Origin: Bacteroidales bacterium
GTDB taxonomy: Bacteria; Bacillota; Clostridia; Lachnospirales; Lachnospiraceae
Direction: 5' to 3'
Assembly (NCBI GenBank): GCA_023664535.1
Contig: JAMPFJ010000027.1
Coordinates: 1 to 33,779 of the forward strand
DNA: 33,779 bases
The position numbers and the translations under genes are program-made. Shown one piece after another: positions 1 to 8,008 of this stretch. The notes beneath the pieces were generated by a model. The model worked only from the letters and a program-made list of their open reading frames with translations, did no database searches and was not told the origin of the DNA. Position 1 is the first letter of the stretch; the number at the start of each line of letters is the position of its first letter.

Positions 1-2
1 CA

Positions 3-143
3 GAAGAAGGCTTGAAAACAACAGCGTGGACAGACCATGTGCTAAATGCAATGGCAATCGACAACCCACTTGAGTATGCAAGGCTTTATCTGAATAACGA
101 AATGCAGATATTCATAGATGCAGAGGACAGTCTGGATGTATGA
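3..143 (+). CDS. C-terminal fragment of an unidentified protein
   Basis: An open frame runs from the window edge to a TGA at 141-143 and gives 46 residues ending in LYLNNEMQIFIDAEDSLDV. The composition looks like a genuine protein tail: acidic and helical, without rare runs. I do not recognise the family. The start lies outside the window, so neither length nor domains can be judged. No clear terminator follows it. Confidence 0.4.
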   Translation, partial: EEGLKTTAWTDHVLNAMAIDNPLEYARLYLNNEMQIFIDAEDSLDV

Positions 144-813
144 AAAATCGAAATTATACACTAATATTATTATAGACTTTAATTTCATACCCAGATGTCA
201 TTTGCTCTCGCTTTCCAACCCACCCTCAAAATCAGTAACCTTTTTCGAGAAATCACCATCATCAAGTATCAGATAAAAGGACTGCCATACCACGGCAGCC
301 CTCCCAAATCACACATAATCATGCGTTCTTTTACATTTTATTTTTCTCTAAATTCCCATCAGTTAAGAAAAATTTAGAACCTTTTCTCCTGAACAGTCTG
401 TTTCTTATGGCATCACCCCTCTTCCAAATACGGTCTTCCACCGCGTGTATTGTGATGTATAACGCGGAAGCCATGTTAAGTTCGAGTCTCATTCTGGAAA
501 TAATAGAAATACAGAATTTAAGATAATAGAGCGTCCGGACTTGAACTCTATTAAGAAACTCTACATAGACTATACTAAAAGATTTTCCGGATTGCAATGA
601 ATATCCTCTGAATATTGCTTATTTTTCCCTTAAAATTTTTGAATTTTTTACAAAAAGTATGTATTTTTTATGAAAAGCTTTACTTGTGCCTGATTTATGA
701 TAAACTATACTTGACTTGTTTTTCATTTATAGCCAGTAATAACTAATCATTATTTTACCGGTTATCGATATACTAACAGTAGACCTTTTATTTTATATTT
801 GCTTTATTTTCCA
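144..813. other. Long AT-rich non-coding stretch
   Basis: About 670 bp without a convincing gene. The short open frames here (plus strand 195-377, minus strand 331-597) lack ribosome binding sites and resemble no family I know. Two small hairpins are visible: CTGCC/GGCAG at 282-298, and AATAGAG/CTCTATT at 525-552 enclosing the palindrome GTCCGGAC. It may be decayed accessory DNA. Confidence 0.4.
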
Positions 814-842
814 TTGCAATTAGAATAAAAATATGCTATTGT
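814..842 (+). promoter_or_regulatory. Sigma-A type promoter of mecA
   Basis: TTGCAA (814-819), a 17-bp spacer and TATTGT (837-842) preceded by an extended -10 TGC. It lies about 75 bp upstream of the mecA start codon. Confidence 0.6.
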
Positions 843-917
843 GAATGGTACACTTTTAATTGGTTTATTTTTGCTCTTAGCAGGGCGCTATTGGATTTTA
901 TAAAAGGAGATGATTCT

Positions 918-1754
918 ATGAAGTTAGAAAGACTAAGCGAGAATCAGATTCGCTGTACTTTAAACAAGGCTGATTTGGCAGACAGGGAGTTACTGCTTAA
1001 TGAACTTGCCTACGGAACTGACAAGGCGAAGGAGCTGTTCCGGGACATGATGGAGCAGGCGGCAGATGAATTGGGCTTTGAGGTCAATGACATTCCGCTG
1101 ATGATTGAAGCAATTCCTGTTTCTCCGGACTGCCTGATTTTGATTATAACGAAGGTCGAAGACCCGGAAGAGCTGGATACCCGGTTTTCCCGGTTTTCCA
1201 AATACACGGATATCGAAATCGACACCTCCGAAGAGGATGGCGATGCGGAGGATAATGAGGATGACCTTGCCTTATTTAACAATACTGCCTCCTTAATTGA
1301 AACCATTTCTGATATTGTTGAGAATATTGAACAGGTTAAAAAACAGACGGAATCCGGCAAAACGCCGAACTTTATTCCCCTTTCTGCTGCCATTCGTGAG
1401 AATGCGGCGAGAAAGAAAGCCGAAAAAGGGAAAAATAATAAGAAAAAAGAGTCTGCGGCTGCCGGTTACCGGGTTTTCTCTTTCCAGAACATTAACGACA
1501 TCAGCAAGGCAGCGGTTATGATTGCTCCGATTTACCATGATACCAATTCTCTTTATAAGAGCCCTATTGACAACCATTATTATCTGATTGTCAATAATCA
1601 GTCGGAGGACATAGAAAATTATCAGCGGGTCTGCAACCTGTTAAGCGAATACGGCACCAAGGTAAAAGCCAACTACGGTATGCCATACTATTTTGCAGAA
1701 CACTTCAAGGTGATTATTAAAAATGATGCCATCCAGACACTGGCAAGCATCTAA
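918..1754 (+). CDS. mecA: Adaptor protein MecA
   Basis: A 278-residue MecA family adaptor. In Bacilli, MecA delivers substrates such as ComK to the ClpC/ClpP protease. The N-terminal substrate-binding domain begins MKLERLSENQIRCTLNKADL and runs to about residue 95. An acidic linker follows (about 100-120, rich in D/E), then a Lys-rich segment (about 160-180) and the C-terminal ClpC-binding domain (about 185-278, from YRVFSFQNINDI). The ATG at 918 is chosen because AAAGGAGA lies just upstream at the right distance and the family begins here. An in-frame ATG at 891 would place the Shine-Dalgarno sequence inside the gene. The gene is monocistronic, with its own promoter and a terminator directly after. 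The Lachnospiraceae target is not shown by the sequence. Confidence 0.88.
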   Translation: MKLERLSENQIRCTLNKADLADRELLLNELAYGTDKAKELFRDMMEQAADELGFEVNDIPLMIEAIPVSPDCLILIITKVEDPEELDTRFSRFSKYTDIEIDTSEEDGDAEDNEDDLALFNNTASLIETISDIVENIEQVKKQTESGKTPNFIPLSAAIRENAARKKAEKGKNNKKKESAAAGYRVFSFQNINDISKAAVMIAPIYHDTNSLYKSPIDNHYYLIVNNQSEDIENYQRVCNLLSEYGTKVKANYGMPYYFAEHFKVIIKNDAIQTLASI

Positions 1755-1759
1755 ACACA

Positions 1760-1812
1760 AAAAGCCTGCCCCCCGGGAAACCGTATTATCCCCGGCGGCA
1801 GACTTTTTTATT
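1760..1812. terminator. Bidirectional rho-independent terminator
   Basis: AAGCCTGCC (1762-1770) pairs with GGCAGACTT (1797-1805), extended by CCCCGG pairing inside. There is a T run on the plus strand (1804-1809) and an A run on the other side that serves the minus strand. It separates the convergent mecA and DUF1858 genes. Confidence 0.85.
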
Positions 1813-1834
1813 TTCTTAACCAATCCGAATAAAT

Positions 1835-2047
1835 CTATGCTTCCTTCTTTGCGAGATATTCATTGATATCCTTAATCAGCACCGCTACGTCCATCCCGTG
1901 AACCTGCGCTGCCTCTTCTAACGTCTCGCCCTGGGCGGAGGGGCAGCCCGGACAATGCATTCCGTTCGCCATTAAAATTGCCGCATTACCGGGGTCAAGG
2001 GTAATAATTTCTCCAATTAACATATCTTTATTGACTGTCTTTGCCAT
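1835..2047 (-). CDS. DUF1858 domain protein
   Basis: A 70-residue single-domain protein of the DUF1858 family (related to the ScdA N-terminal and hybrid-cluster-associated disulfide domains). The hallmark is MHCPGCPSAQGETLEEAA, a CxxC in a short helical fold. The start is the ATG at 2045-2047, with CAGGAGGT about 10 bases upstream. The open frame extends further upstream but has no ribosome binding site there. The CxxC suggests a redox or metal role; the function of the family is not established. It is transcribed alone towards the shared terminator. Confidence 0.85.
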   Translation of the reverse strand: MAKTVNKDMLIGEIITLDPGNAAILMANGMHCPGCPSAQGETLEEAAQVHGMDVAVLIKDINEYLAKKEA

Positions 2048-2105
2048 AAATCTGATACCTCCTGTGCATTTATTTCTTTCACTTAAGTATTTCCATAACG
2101 GGACT

Positions 2106-2134
2106 ATTATAATCGCTTTACCGGTAAAATGCAA
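2106..2134 (-). promoter_or_regulatory. Promoter of the DUF1858 gene
   Basis: On the minus strand TTGCAT, a 17-bp spacer and a perfect TATAAT. The spacer holds the palindrome TTTACCGGTAAA, a possible operator. Confidence 0.7.
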
Positions 2135-2218
2135 CCGGATTGCCCCTGTTCCGCCTCTGTCCGCTCTGTTTTTTGTGCAAATCGTGCAAAAAGGGATGCC
2201 AAAAATATGCAAAATGTC

Positions 2219-2247
2219 TTGTTGCGGCAACCATAAAATGTTATACT
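2219..2247 (+). promoter_or_regulatory. Promoter of the GGDEF gene
   Basis: TTGTTG (2219-2224), a 17-bp spacer and TATACT (2242-2247), about 100 bp upstream of the TTG start. Confidence 0.5.
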
Positions 2248-2347
2248 ATAGGATAATGTATTCCGAAAATGAACGAGTTGTCATTCTGTTTTATCGGTAT
2301 AAATCATACAGACGAACATCCAGACAGAAGAAAGGGAGGATAAATAA

Positions 2348-4669
2348 TTGGGAAAGCGGTTAAATATTGGACTTTTTATTGATGATATTGACGCAGTTTT
2401 TACCAGTGAGGCGGTTAAAGGCGCAGAATTGGGCGCCATTGCCATTGATGCGAACATATATATTTTTCCGGGAATGTATCTGGACGGGGCGGACATCTCC
2501 GACGACCATGTCCGCTATGAGTATCAGTACAATACCCTGTTTCAATTTGCCAGCGAAAAACATCTGGACGTGTTATATGTGATGATGGGAATGATTGGCT
2601 GCCGGGTCAGTACGGAGGAACAGCTTGCCTTTCTCCGGCAATATCTGAATATTCCCATTGTGACGCTTTATACCAAAATGGAAGGTTACCAATCCATTAT
2701 CTTTGATAACCAGATTGCCTTTATGCAGGGAATCCGTCATTTGATTGTTGACCATCATGTAACGAAGGTCGGCTATGTCAGCGGTCCCAAAACCAATGTG
2801 GATGCCATGGAACGTCTGGACGCATACCGGAAAGTTTTAGAAGAAACCGGGATACCCTACAATGAAGATTACGTTATCTATGGCAATTTCGAGGAGAGCA
2901 GTGAAAGCAAGATTGGCGCTTTTGTTGCGGCACATCCCGAAATGGAGGCAATCGTATTTGCAAATGACCGTATGGCGCTGGGCGGGTACCGGGCATTTGC
3001 CAAGATGAAAATTAAAGTGGGGCAGGATATCCTGGTGGCCAGCTTCGATAATTCCTCCTTTGCCCCCAGCCTGACACCTCCGCTTACCACGGTGGAAGCA
3101 AATGCAGCGGAGCTTTCCTACAAAGCCATCGCCAATGCAGAGAAATTTGTAAAAACCGGCAGGCTGGATAACCTGCGGGTGGACACCCATTTGGTCCGAC
3201 GCTCCTCCTGCGGCTGCTTAAGCTTCAATTACCAGACGATATCCGAGCGGTTAGACATAAACAAAATGCTGAAAGAGCACAACAAAACCCCGATGATGGA
3301 ACGAATATACGATTATCTCTTCGGCGAATATGTGGAGGGGGATGCATTATGCCAAATCAAGGACGACCTCGCCGTATTTGTAAAAATGCTCTGTGAAATG
3401 ATAGAAGACGCTAAATTTTCCCTTTTTGAAAAGGATGTAACCGTTATCTTTCTGCAGATTATTTCCCAGCCTTTATTCCGCTACACGACTGCGGAGCTGT
3501 TTTTTGATGTGCTGATGTCTTTACAGTATGAGCTTAGGAACACCATTACTGATATCGACCAGCAGCTGACCCTGATGGATTTATTTTCTTCCTTTTACCG
3601 GGAGCTTGCCATTACAAACTGGCAGGTTATTCACGGACAGCAGGAGGGCATGGAGAAAATGTCCCGGCTGATTAACAGTATGACGGTGGACATGTTCCGG
3701 ATGGATGACGGCGGACGCATTCCCTATGAGCGGGCTTTGGACAATCTCTCCTCCGTCGGAATGCATACCGCCTATCTCTTCACCTTTGAGCAGCCGATTC
3801 ACCATCCGAGGGAGGCTTCCTTTCAAAAACCGGATAAGCTTCTCTTCCGTGCATATTGCAATAAAGACGGTGCATTCGGCATACCGGAGGAAGAACAGCT
3901 TATTCCGGTGGACGGCCTGTTTAATCATGATAAGCTGCCGGCGAACCGCCGGGTCACAATGGTGTTGTCCCCGCTTTTCTCGGATGAGGAATTATACGGT
4001 ATTTTAATGAGTGAGCTGCACTACGAGTATTTCCGGAATGTGGCGCCCGTTACCATACAGATTTCCGTGGCTTTAAAATCGCTTTCCCTGTTGGAGCAGC
4101 AGAACAAAATTCATCAGCAGCTTCAGGAAAATCTTGCCCAGATGTCGGAAAACAATGATTTTCTTTCCGAGATATCCAAAACAGACCAGCTCACCGGATT
4201 ATACAACCGGTGGGGATTTTTGGAGCAAGTCAAAGAAGCAATAGCCAATCCCCGAAACGACAGGAAAGAGACTCTGGTTCTTTATGCAGATATGGATAAT
4301 CTGAAAATGATAAATGACGAGTACGGACATGATGAAGGTGATTTTGCCCTGAAAGAAATTGCCTCTATATTAAAAGAAGCATTTCGGAATACCGATATTG
4401 TCGCCCGGTTCGGCGGAGACGAATTTGTCGCCTTTGCCCTTCTCGGCATCCCGGATTATGAAAATATCATGAAGCGCCGGATTGCCGAAATCACCGCCAG
4501 ACATAATAAGATGGTAAATAAACCCTACCCGATTGAAATGAGCACCGGTATCTGTGAATTATATTGCTGTCCCTCTCTTGATATCTCCAGTGTATTGGAA
4601 ATCGCAGACAAAAAGCTGTATCTGGAGAAAAAAGCAAAAAAGGAAAAACACGGCGGACGCCCCAGATAA
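2348..4669 (+). CDS. Diguanylate cyclase with LacI-type sensor domain
   Basis: A 773-residue protein expected to make c-di-GMP from two GTP. Residues about 1-290 form a periplasmic-binding-protein fold of the LacI/GalR sensor type, ending in a Cys-containing RRSSCGC segment. There is no signal peptide and no helix-turn-helix, so the sensor should be cytosolic. Residues about 300-590 are helical and unassigned. A short coiled coil (about 590-608) leads into a GGDEF domain. The active site RFGGDEF is intact (GGDEF at about 689-693), and the inhibitory I-site RxxD (RNTD, about 680-683) sits five residues upstream, so product inhibition is likely. The start is a TTG, supported by GGGAGG eight bases upstream. 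It stands alone and faces the transporter operon. The ligand of the sensor is unknown, perhaps a sugar. Confidence 0.87.
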   Translation: MGKRLNIGLFIDDIDAVFTSEAVKGAELGAIAIDANIYIFPGMYLDGADISDDHVRYEYQYNTLFQFASEKHLDVLYVMMGMIGCRVSTEEQLAFLRQYLNIPIVTLYTKMEGYQSIIFDNQIAFMQGIRHLIVDHHVTKVGYVSGPKTNVDAMERLDAYRKVLEETGIPYNEDYVIYGNFEESSESKIGAFVAAHPEMEAIVFANDRMALGGYRAFAKMKIKVGQDILVASFDNSSFAPSLTPPLTTVEANAAELSYKAIANAEKFVKTGRLDNLRVDTHLVRRSSCGCLSFNYQTISERLDINKMLKEHNKTPMMERIYDYLFGEYVEGDALCQIKDDLAVFVKMLCEMIEDAKFSLFEKDVTVIFLQIISQPLFRYTTAELFFDVLMSLQYELRNTITDIDQQLTLMDLFSSFYRELAITNWQVIHGQQEGMEKMSRLINSMTVDMFRMDDGGRIPYERALDNLSSVGMHTAYLFTFEQPIHHPREASFQKPDKLLFRAYCNKDGAFGIPEEEQLIPVDGLFNHDKLPANRRVTMVLSPLFSDEELYGILMSELHYEYFRNVAPVTIQISVALKSLSLLEQQNKIHQQLQENLAQMSENNDFLSEISKTDQLTGLYNRWGFLEQVKEAIANPRNDRKETLVLYADMDNLKMINDEYGHDEGDFALKEIASILKEAFRNTDIVARFGGDEFVAFALLGIPDYENIMKRRIAEITARHNKMVNKPYPIEMSTGICELYCCPSLDISSVLEIADKKLYLEKKAKKEKHGGRPR

Positions 4670-4718
4670 GGGGCTTGCCATCGTTTTCCATTTTTCAGGT
4701 AATGGTGAAACTCTGTTT

Positions 4719-6074
4719 TTAACCATACCGAAAAAATATACAAAGCATGGATATCAACAATACGATAACGGTTGCCGGCACTGCAGTTTTACAATATTTT
4801 CCCCAGCCGATAACATGTCCGTTCTTTGCTGCGGCAGATATTCCGACTACATTTGCGGACGCACCAATCGGCGTTGCGCTTCCGCCTATATCCGTTCCCA
4901 TGGAAAGCGACCACGCCAATACCGGCAAATCCACTCCCTGTGTAGCTGCAAGGCTCTTTATTACCGGAACCATTGTAGCCGCAAACGGGATATTATCAAC
5001 AAATGCGCTGGCAACCGCAGAAATCCACATAATAATCGCTATCATCAATTTCGTATTACCCTTGCTTATCACCGCTATCCATCCGGCTATCACTTCCAGA
5101 ATCCCGGTCTGCTCCAGTCCGCCAACCACAACAAAAAGCCCGATAAAGAAAAACAGTGTTTTATAATCAACCTTTTTCAACAATTCCCACGCATGTTTTC
5201 CCGACGTAATTATTGTCACGACTGCAATTACCGCCCCGATAAAGGCTACGGTAAAGCCCGTCTGCGCATGGGTGACGAGCAAAACCACTGCGCATAAAAA
5301 AATGATACCGCTTATTGCAAAATCCCGCTTATTCTGAATGGCATCCTTCGGATTCGGCATATCAGCCGAACCGGACACCCCTCCGTTTTGCGCAGTCAGT
5401 TCCCTGCGGAATACCAGCCAAAAATAGATTATGACAAATACTAAGCTTATGGCAGCCATAATACCGGTATTGGTAATAAAATCCCCAAAGGAATACCGCA
5501 GTGAAGTACCGATAATAATATTTGGCGGGTCTCCGCACATGGTAGCGGACCCTCCCAGGTTTGCACAAAAAATTTCGGACAATATCATTGGCACCGGATT
5601 TATGTTCAGCAGCCTGGCAAGCTCTGTTGTCACCGCCGCAAGAAAAAGAATCACTGTAATACTGTCAATGAACATTGCAAGAACAGAGGACATCAGCATA
5701 AACGCCACAAATAACGGAACCGGTTTATAATTCACCAGCTTAGCAAGCAGCATGCAAAGCCACCGGAAAAAGCCCGCCTTTGCCATGCCCTCAACCATCA
5801 CCATCATTCCTGCAATAAAAATAATGGTCGCCCAGTTTATTCCTGCTGCCGCATCTTCACTTCCTGAAGTATACCAGAATCCGACAGTAAAAATACTCTT
5901 GATATTCAAGGTTTCCCATATTGCGTCTACGACTCTCATTACCATACCAAATACACCGAAAAGCGTCAGCGCCCCGCAGCCTAAAGTAACATATTGCCTT
6001 TCTATTTTATCGATGACAATAAGAATAAACATCGCAGCAAATATCGTTACCGCCATAATCTGCGCAATCAGCAA
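4719..6074 (-). CDS. ArsB/NhaD-type ion transporter (SLC13-like)
   Basis: An integral membrane protein of about 451 residues with roughly 11-12 hydrophobic segments, in the ion transporter superfamily that includes ArsB arsenite pumps, NhaD Na+/H+ antiporters and SLC13 carriers. Telling motifs are GINWATIIFIAGMMVMVEG, the re-entrant SATMCGDPPNIIIG, and its C-terminal counterpart with DNIPFAATMVP and GGSATPIGASANVVG. No ars genes are nearby, so NhaD-like cation antiport or carboxylate transport is as likely as arsenite export. The start is uncertain. A GTG at 6083 overlaps the AGGAGG ribosome binding site itself, while the TTG at 6072-6074 lies eight bases beyond it, so I prefer the TTG. It is the second gene after the DUF2798 gene. 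Confidence 0.8.
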   Translation of the reverse strand: MLIAQIMAVTIFAAMFILIVIDKIERQYVTLGCGALTLFGVFGMVMRVVDAIWETLNIKSIFTVGFWYTSGSEDAAAGINWATIIFIAGMMVMVEGMAKAGFFRWLCMLLAKLVNYKPVPLFVAFMLMSSVLAMFIDSITVILFLAAVTTELARLLNINPVPMILSEIFCANLGGSATMCGDPPNIIIGTSLRYSFGDFITNTGIMAAISLVFVIIYFWLVFRRELTAQNGGVSGSADMPNPKDAIQNKRDFAISGIIFLCAVVLLVTHAQTGFTVAFIGAVIAVVTIITSGKHAWELLKKVDYKTLFFFIGLFVVVGGLEQTGILEVIAGWIAVISKGNTKLMIAIIMWISAVASAFVDNIPFAATMVPVIKSLAATQGVDLPVLAWSLSMGTDIGGSATPIGASANVVGISAAAKNGHVIGWGKYCKTAVPATVIVLLISMLCIFFRYG

Positions 6075-6127
6075 TTCAACCACCTCCTGATACGATTCCT
6101 CACTACCGTACTTAAATCCTTTCCCAG

Positions 6128-6718
6128 CTACTCAAAGGACGCCTCCCGTCGGCTCTCAATATTCCTTCGGAATACTGTTTTAAATACCGTCCGTACACAC
6201 GGTTGAATAAAGAACATCTGCGTGAAGAAAGCAAACGGAAAATTGAAGCATACCAGCTTCAGCCAATTTGCCAGCAGAGTAAGGACATGGAAATCCATTG
6301 TGCTGTATGGATAATATAATATCGCTGCAATTAAACTCATTGCCGGGCACATCAGTCCGACGGTTGCGCAGATAATGGCAGATTCAAAAAGAACCGGATG
6401 CGTCTTCTGTGGATTAAAGCATTTGCATGCCAGTTTAAAAGAAAAAGGACTGCCCACCAGCATTTCCAGCAGATAAGCTAAGCAAAATTCAACAACAACA
6501 ACTCCCCATATCGGTATGTGCTTTCCCAGCACCTCAACGCCGCCAAGAATGCGGATTGCCGGCAGGACATGGAATACCGGTCTGCCGGCAGCAAGGCTGG
6601 CATATTCCAGCATGGTATTTCCGTTGATAACATACAGACTATAAAATACATAAGCATGAACAGTGATTAATACGGTTACAAATGCAAAAAACATTCTCTG
6701 TGCTTGATTTTCAGGCAT
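6128..6718 (-). CDS. DUF2798 family membrane protein (two repeats)
   Basis: A 196-residue membrane protein with about four transmembrane segments arranged as two DUF2798-like halves. The first begins FAFVTVLITVHAYVFYSLYV; the second ends in the typical FPFAFFTQMFFIQPCVRTVF. The function of the family is unknown. The ATG at 6716-6718 follows AGAGGAGA at good spacing. It is the first gene of a two-gene operon with the ArsB/NhaD-type transporter about 50 bp downstream. Its mRNA begins with the folded leader at 6739-6850, so both genes are probably controlled together. Confidence 0.75.
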   Translation of the reverse strand: MPENQAQRMFFAFVTVLITVHAYVFYSLYVINGNTMLEYASLAAGRPVFHVLPAIRILGGVEVLGKHIPIWGVVVVEFCLAYLLEMLVGSPFSFKLACKCFNPQKTHPVLFESAIICATVGLMCPAMSLIAAILYYPYSTMDFHVLTLLANWLKLVCFNFPFAFFTQMFFIQPCVRTVFKTVFRRNIESRREASFE

Positions 6719-6738
6719 AATAAATCTCCTCTCTTTTG

Positions 6739-6850
6739 GACATAAAAAAACACAGGCGTTTCATTGCACCTTCTCAATACGGCGGATATCCTGAAACATA
6801 TGTGCCGTAATCAGATTTATGTGCAATGCACCACTTGTGTCGTTTATGTC
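6739..6850 (-). promoter_or_regulatory. Structured leader RNA, possible riboswitch
   Basis: Read on the minus strand, nested inverted repeats close a 112-nt domain. P1 pairs 6850-6836 with 6754-6739 (GACATAAA..ACACA with TGTGT..TTTATGTC). A symmetric 7x7 internal loop (AGTGGTG/AAACGCC) follows. P2 pairs CATTGCAC (6828-6821) with GTGCAATG (6769-6762). An asymmetric loop leads to P3, TACGGC/GCCGTA (6809-6804 with 6783-6778). The 20-nt apical loop holds two palindromes, ACATATGT and GGATATCC. The domain ends about 20 nt before the start codon, next to the ribosome binding site. I could not assign it to a known riboswitch class. Confidence 0.5.
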
Positions 6851-6881
6851 ATTTCTCTTTATTTCATTTTTTACCTTTGGA

Positions 6882-6911
6882 AGATTAACATATTTTTTTC
6901 CAAAAAGTCAA
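6882..6911 (-). promoter_or_regulatory. Promoter of the DUF2798-transporter operon
   Basis: On the minus strand TTGACT, an 18-bp spacer and TAATCT with an extended -10 TGT. Transcription would begin near 6875, just before the structured leader. Confidence 0.45.
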
Positions 6912-6976
6912 TCCTTTTTTTCATTTTTTCTTTATCGGAAACCCTGTTCGTTTTAAATATCCATATCCTGTAATCA

Positions 6977-7648
6977 TTACTTTTTGGCAAGTATATAGCT
7001 TTCGTCTATCCTACGGCAGAGCTCCTCCAACGGAACAGAGCCGTCAAGGATAATCGTGTACCAGCTCTTTTTGTTCATATGCCACCCCGGAAAATAATTC
7101 TCATTATCAATCAATTCTGTTACTTTTTCAGGCTGAATGCGAAGGTCAATAATTTCAACCGTTTCCTCTGATTTTATCCCTAACTTGCTTTTTAAAACAG
7201 TCAGAATTACCCCATACCATTTTTTGTTGTCCATTCTGCGCCATATTGCATTGCCGGGAGATTTCTCCCAGAGAAATTCCAATTCATTGGCATATTTTTG
7301 TCGGACATATTCAATAATTTCTTTCGCCTGCCTGCTCTTAAACACATCAGGCTCAAAACATTTTTCTGCTATTTCTGCAAGAGTTTCCTCATACTGCATT
7401 TTTACTTTCCCTACAAAACTTCCTACCGCCCCGTCCGCAAGATGTAAAGTATATGGCTCATTAACTGTGGGGTCGATAATTTCAGCAGAAATACTTCCGT
7501 CCTCTGCAATTTCGGCAGTAAAAATAAATTCATTCTCCGGAAATACTTTTTTGTATATATAGGTGTTTCCGTCCTGGATAAAGCCAAAGGGTACCAGCTT
7601 AGCAAAGTTTATCTTTTTATGCTTAAAAATCGTATGTATTATATCCAT
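6977..7648 (-). CDS. MmcQ/YjbR family protein
   Basis: A 223-residue protein. The C-terminal part (about 105-223) is the MmcQ/YjbR (DUF419) fold, with NAIWRRMDNKKWYGVILTV and the ending GWHMNKKSWYTIILDGSVP. The N-terminal 100 residues form an extra beta-rich domain seen in longer clostridial members. YjbR-like proteins have a CyaY-like fold proposed to bind DNA, but their role is unproven. The ATG at 7646-7648 is chosen because GAGG stands seven bases upstream; a TTG two codons earlier is less favoured. It is apparently monocistronic. Confidence 0.78.
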   Translation of the reverse strand: MDIIHTIFKHKKINFAKLVPFGFIQDGNTYIYKKVFPENEFIFTAEIAEDGSISAEIIDPTVNEPYTLHLADGAVGSFVGKVKMQYEETLAEIAEKCFEPDVFKSRQAKEIIEYVRQKYANELEFLWEKSPGNAIWRRMDNKKWYGVILTVLKSKLGIKSEETVEIIDLRIQPEKVTELIDNENYFPGWHMNKKSWYTIILDGSVPLEELCRRIDESYILAKK

Positions 7649-8008
7649 AAGCAAACCTCACAACCGTTAAATTTTCTGGCTATAAGCTTACCACAATCAC
7701 GCTGATATTGCTACTGTTGATGTCCGGCAGACCGGTATGGCGGATGAGGTGGCAAATAAAGAACATACCAGAATGTCGGTAAGAAACAATCCTATTGCAT
7801 AAATTTTAATATTGTGCTACTATCCATTCAGAGCAGAAAATTATTTGCAGGCAGGCTGTACCGCAGACGGCGGACAGCATACGCCGGCATCGTTAATTTC
7901 ATTTTATCTTTATTTCTATAAACTATTCTGCTTTTCAATCCAAGCTTTTACAAAATACCATGCAGGGAGTCCGTCTGCTGTACTTTCTGCGCAAAGGAGG
8001 ACTGTCAG
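7649..8008. other. Intergenic region with promoter and folded leader
   Basis: 360 bp between the divergent YjbR and Rpn genes. It holds the Rpn promoter (7795-7823) and a long inverted repeat in the Rpn leader: GTACCGCAGACGG (7858-7870) against CCGTCTGCTGTAC (7971-7983), one mismatch, enclosing about 100 nt. A short coding-like stretch at about 7685-7802 lacks a ribosome binding site and is not called. Confidence 0.45.
7795..7823 (+). promoter_or_regulatory. Promoter of the first Rpn gene
   Basis: TTGCAT (7795-7800), a 17-bp spacer and TACTAT (7818-7823) with an extended -10 TGC. It leaves a leader of about 180 nt before the start codon. Confidence 0.6.

Noticed and set aside
455..500. tRNA-like GTTCGAGTC sequence
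   Set aside because: The flanking bases do not form a T stem, and no acceptor or anticodon arms can be drawn.
331..597. 88-codon minus-strand frame in the non-coding stretch
   Set aside because: No ribosome binding site, no recognisable family, and composition that follows the AT-rich background.
891..917. Upstream ATG extending mecA by nine codons
   Set aside because: It would place the good Shine-Dalgarno sequence inside the gene, and MecA proteins start at the downstream ATG.
2048..2230. Upstream extension of the DUF1858 gene to about 131 residues
   Set aside because: The extension crosses the consensus promoter at 2106-2134, and the ribosome binding site belongs to the ATG at 2047.
4670..4718. 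Terminator between the convergent GGDEF and transporter genes
   Set aside because: Short GGGGC/GCCCC and CCATT/AATGG pairings exist, but without a convincing stem plus T run.
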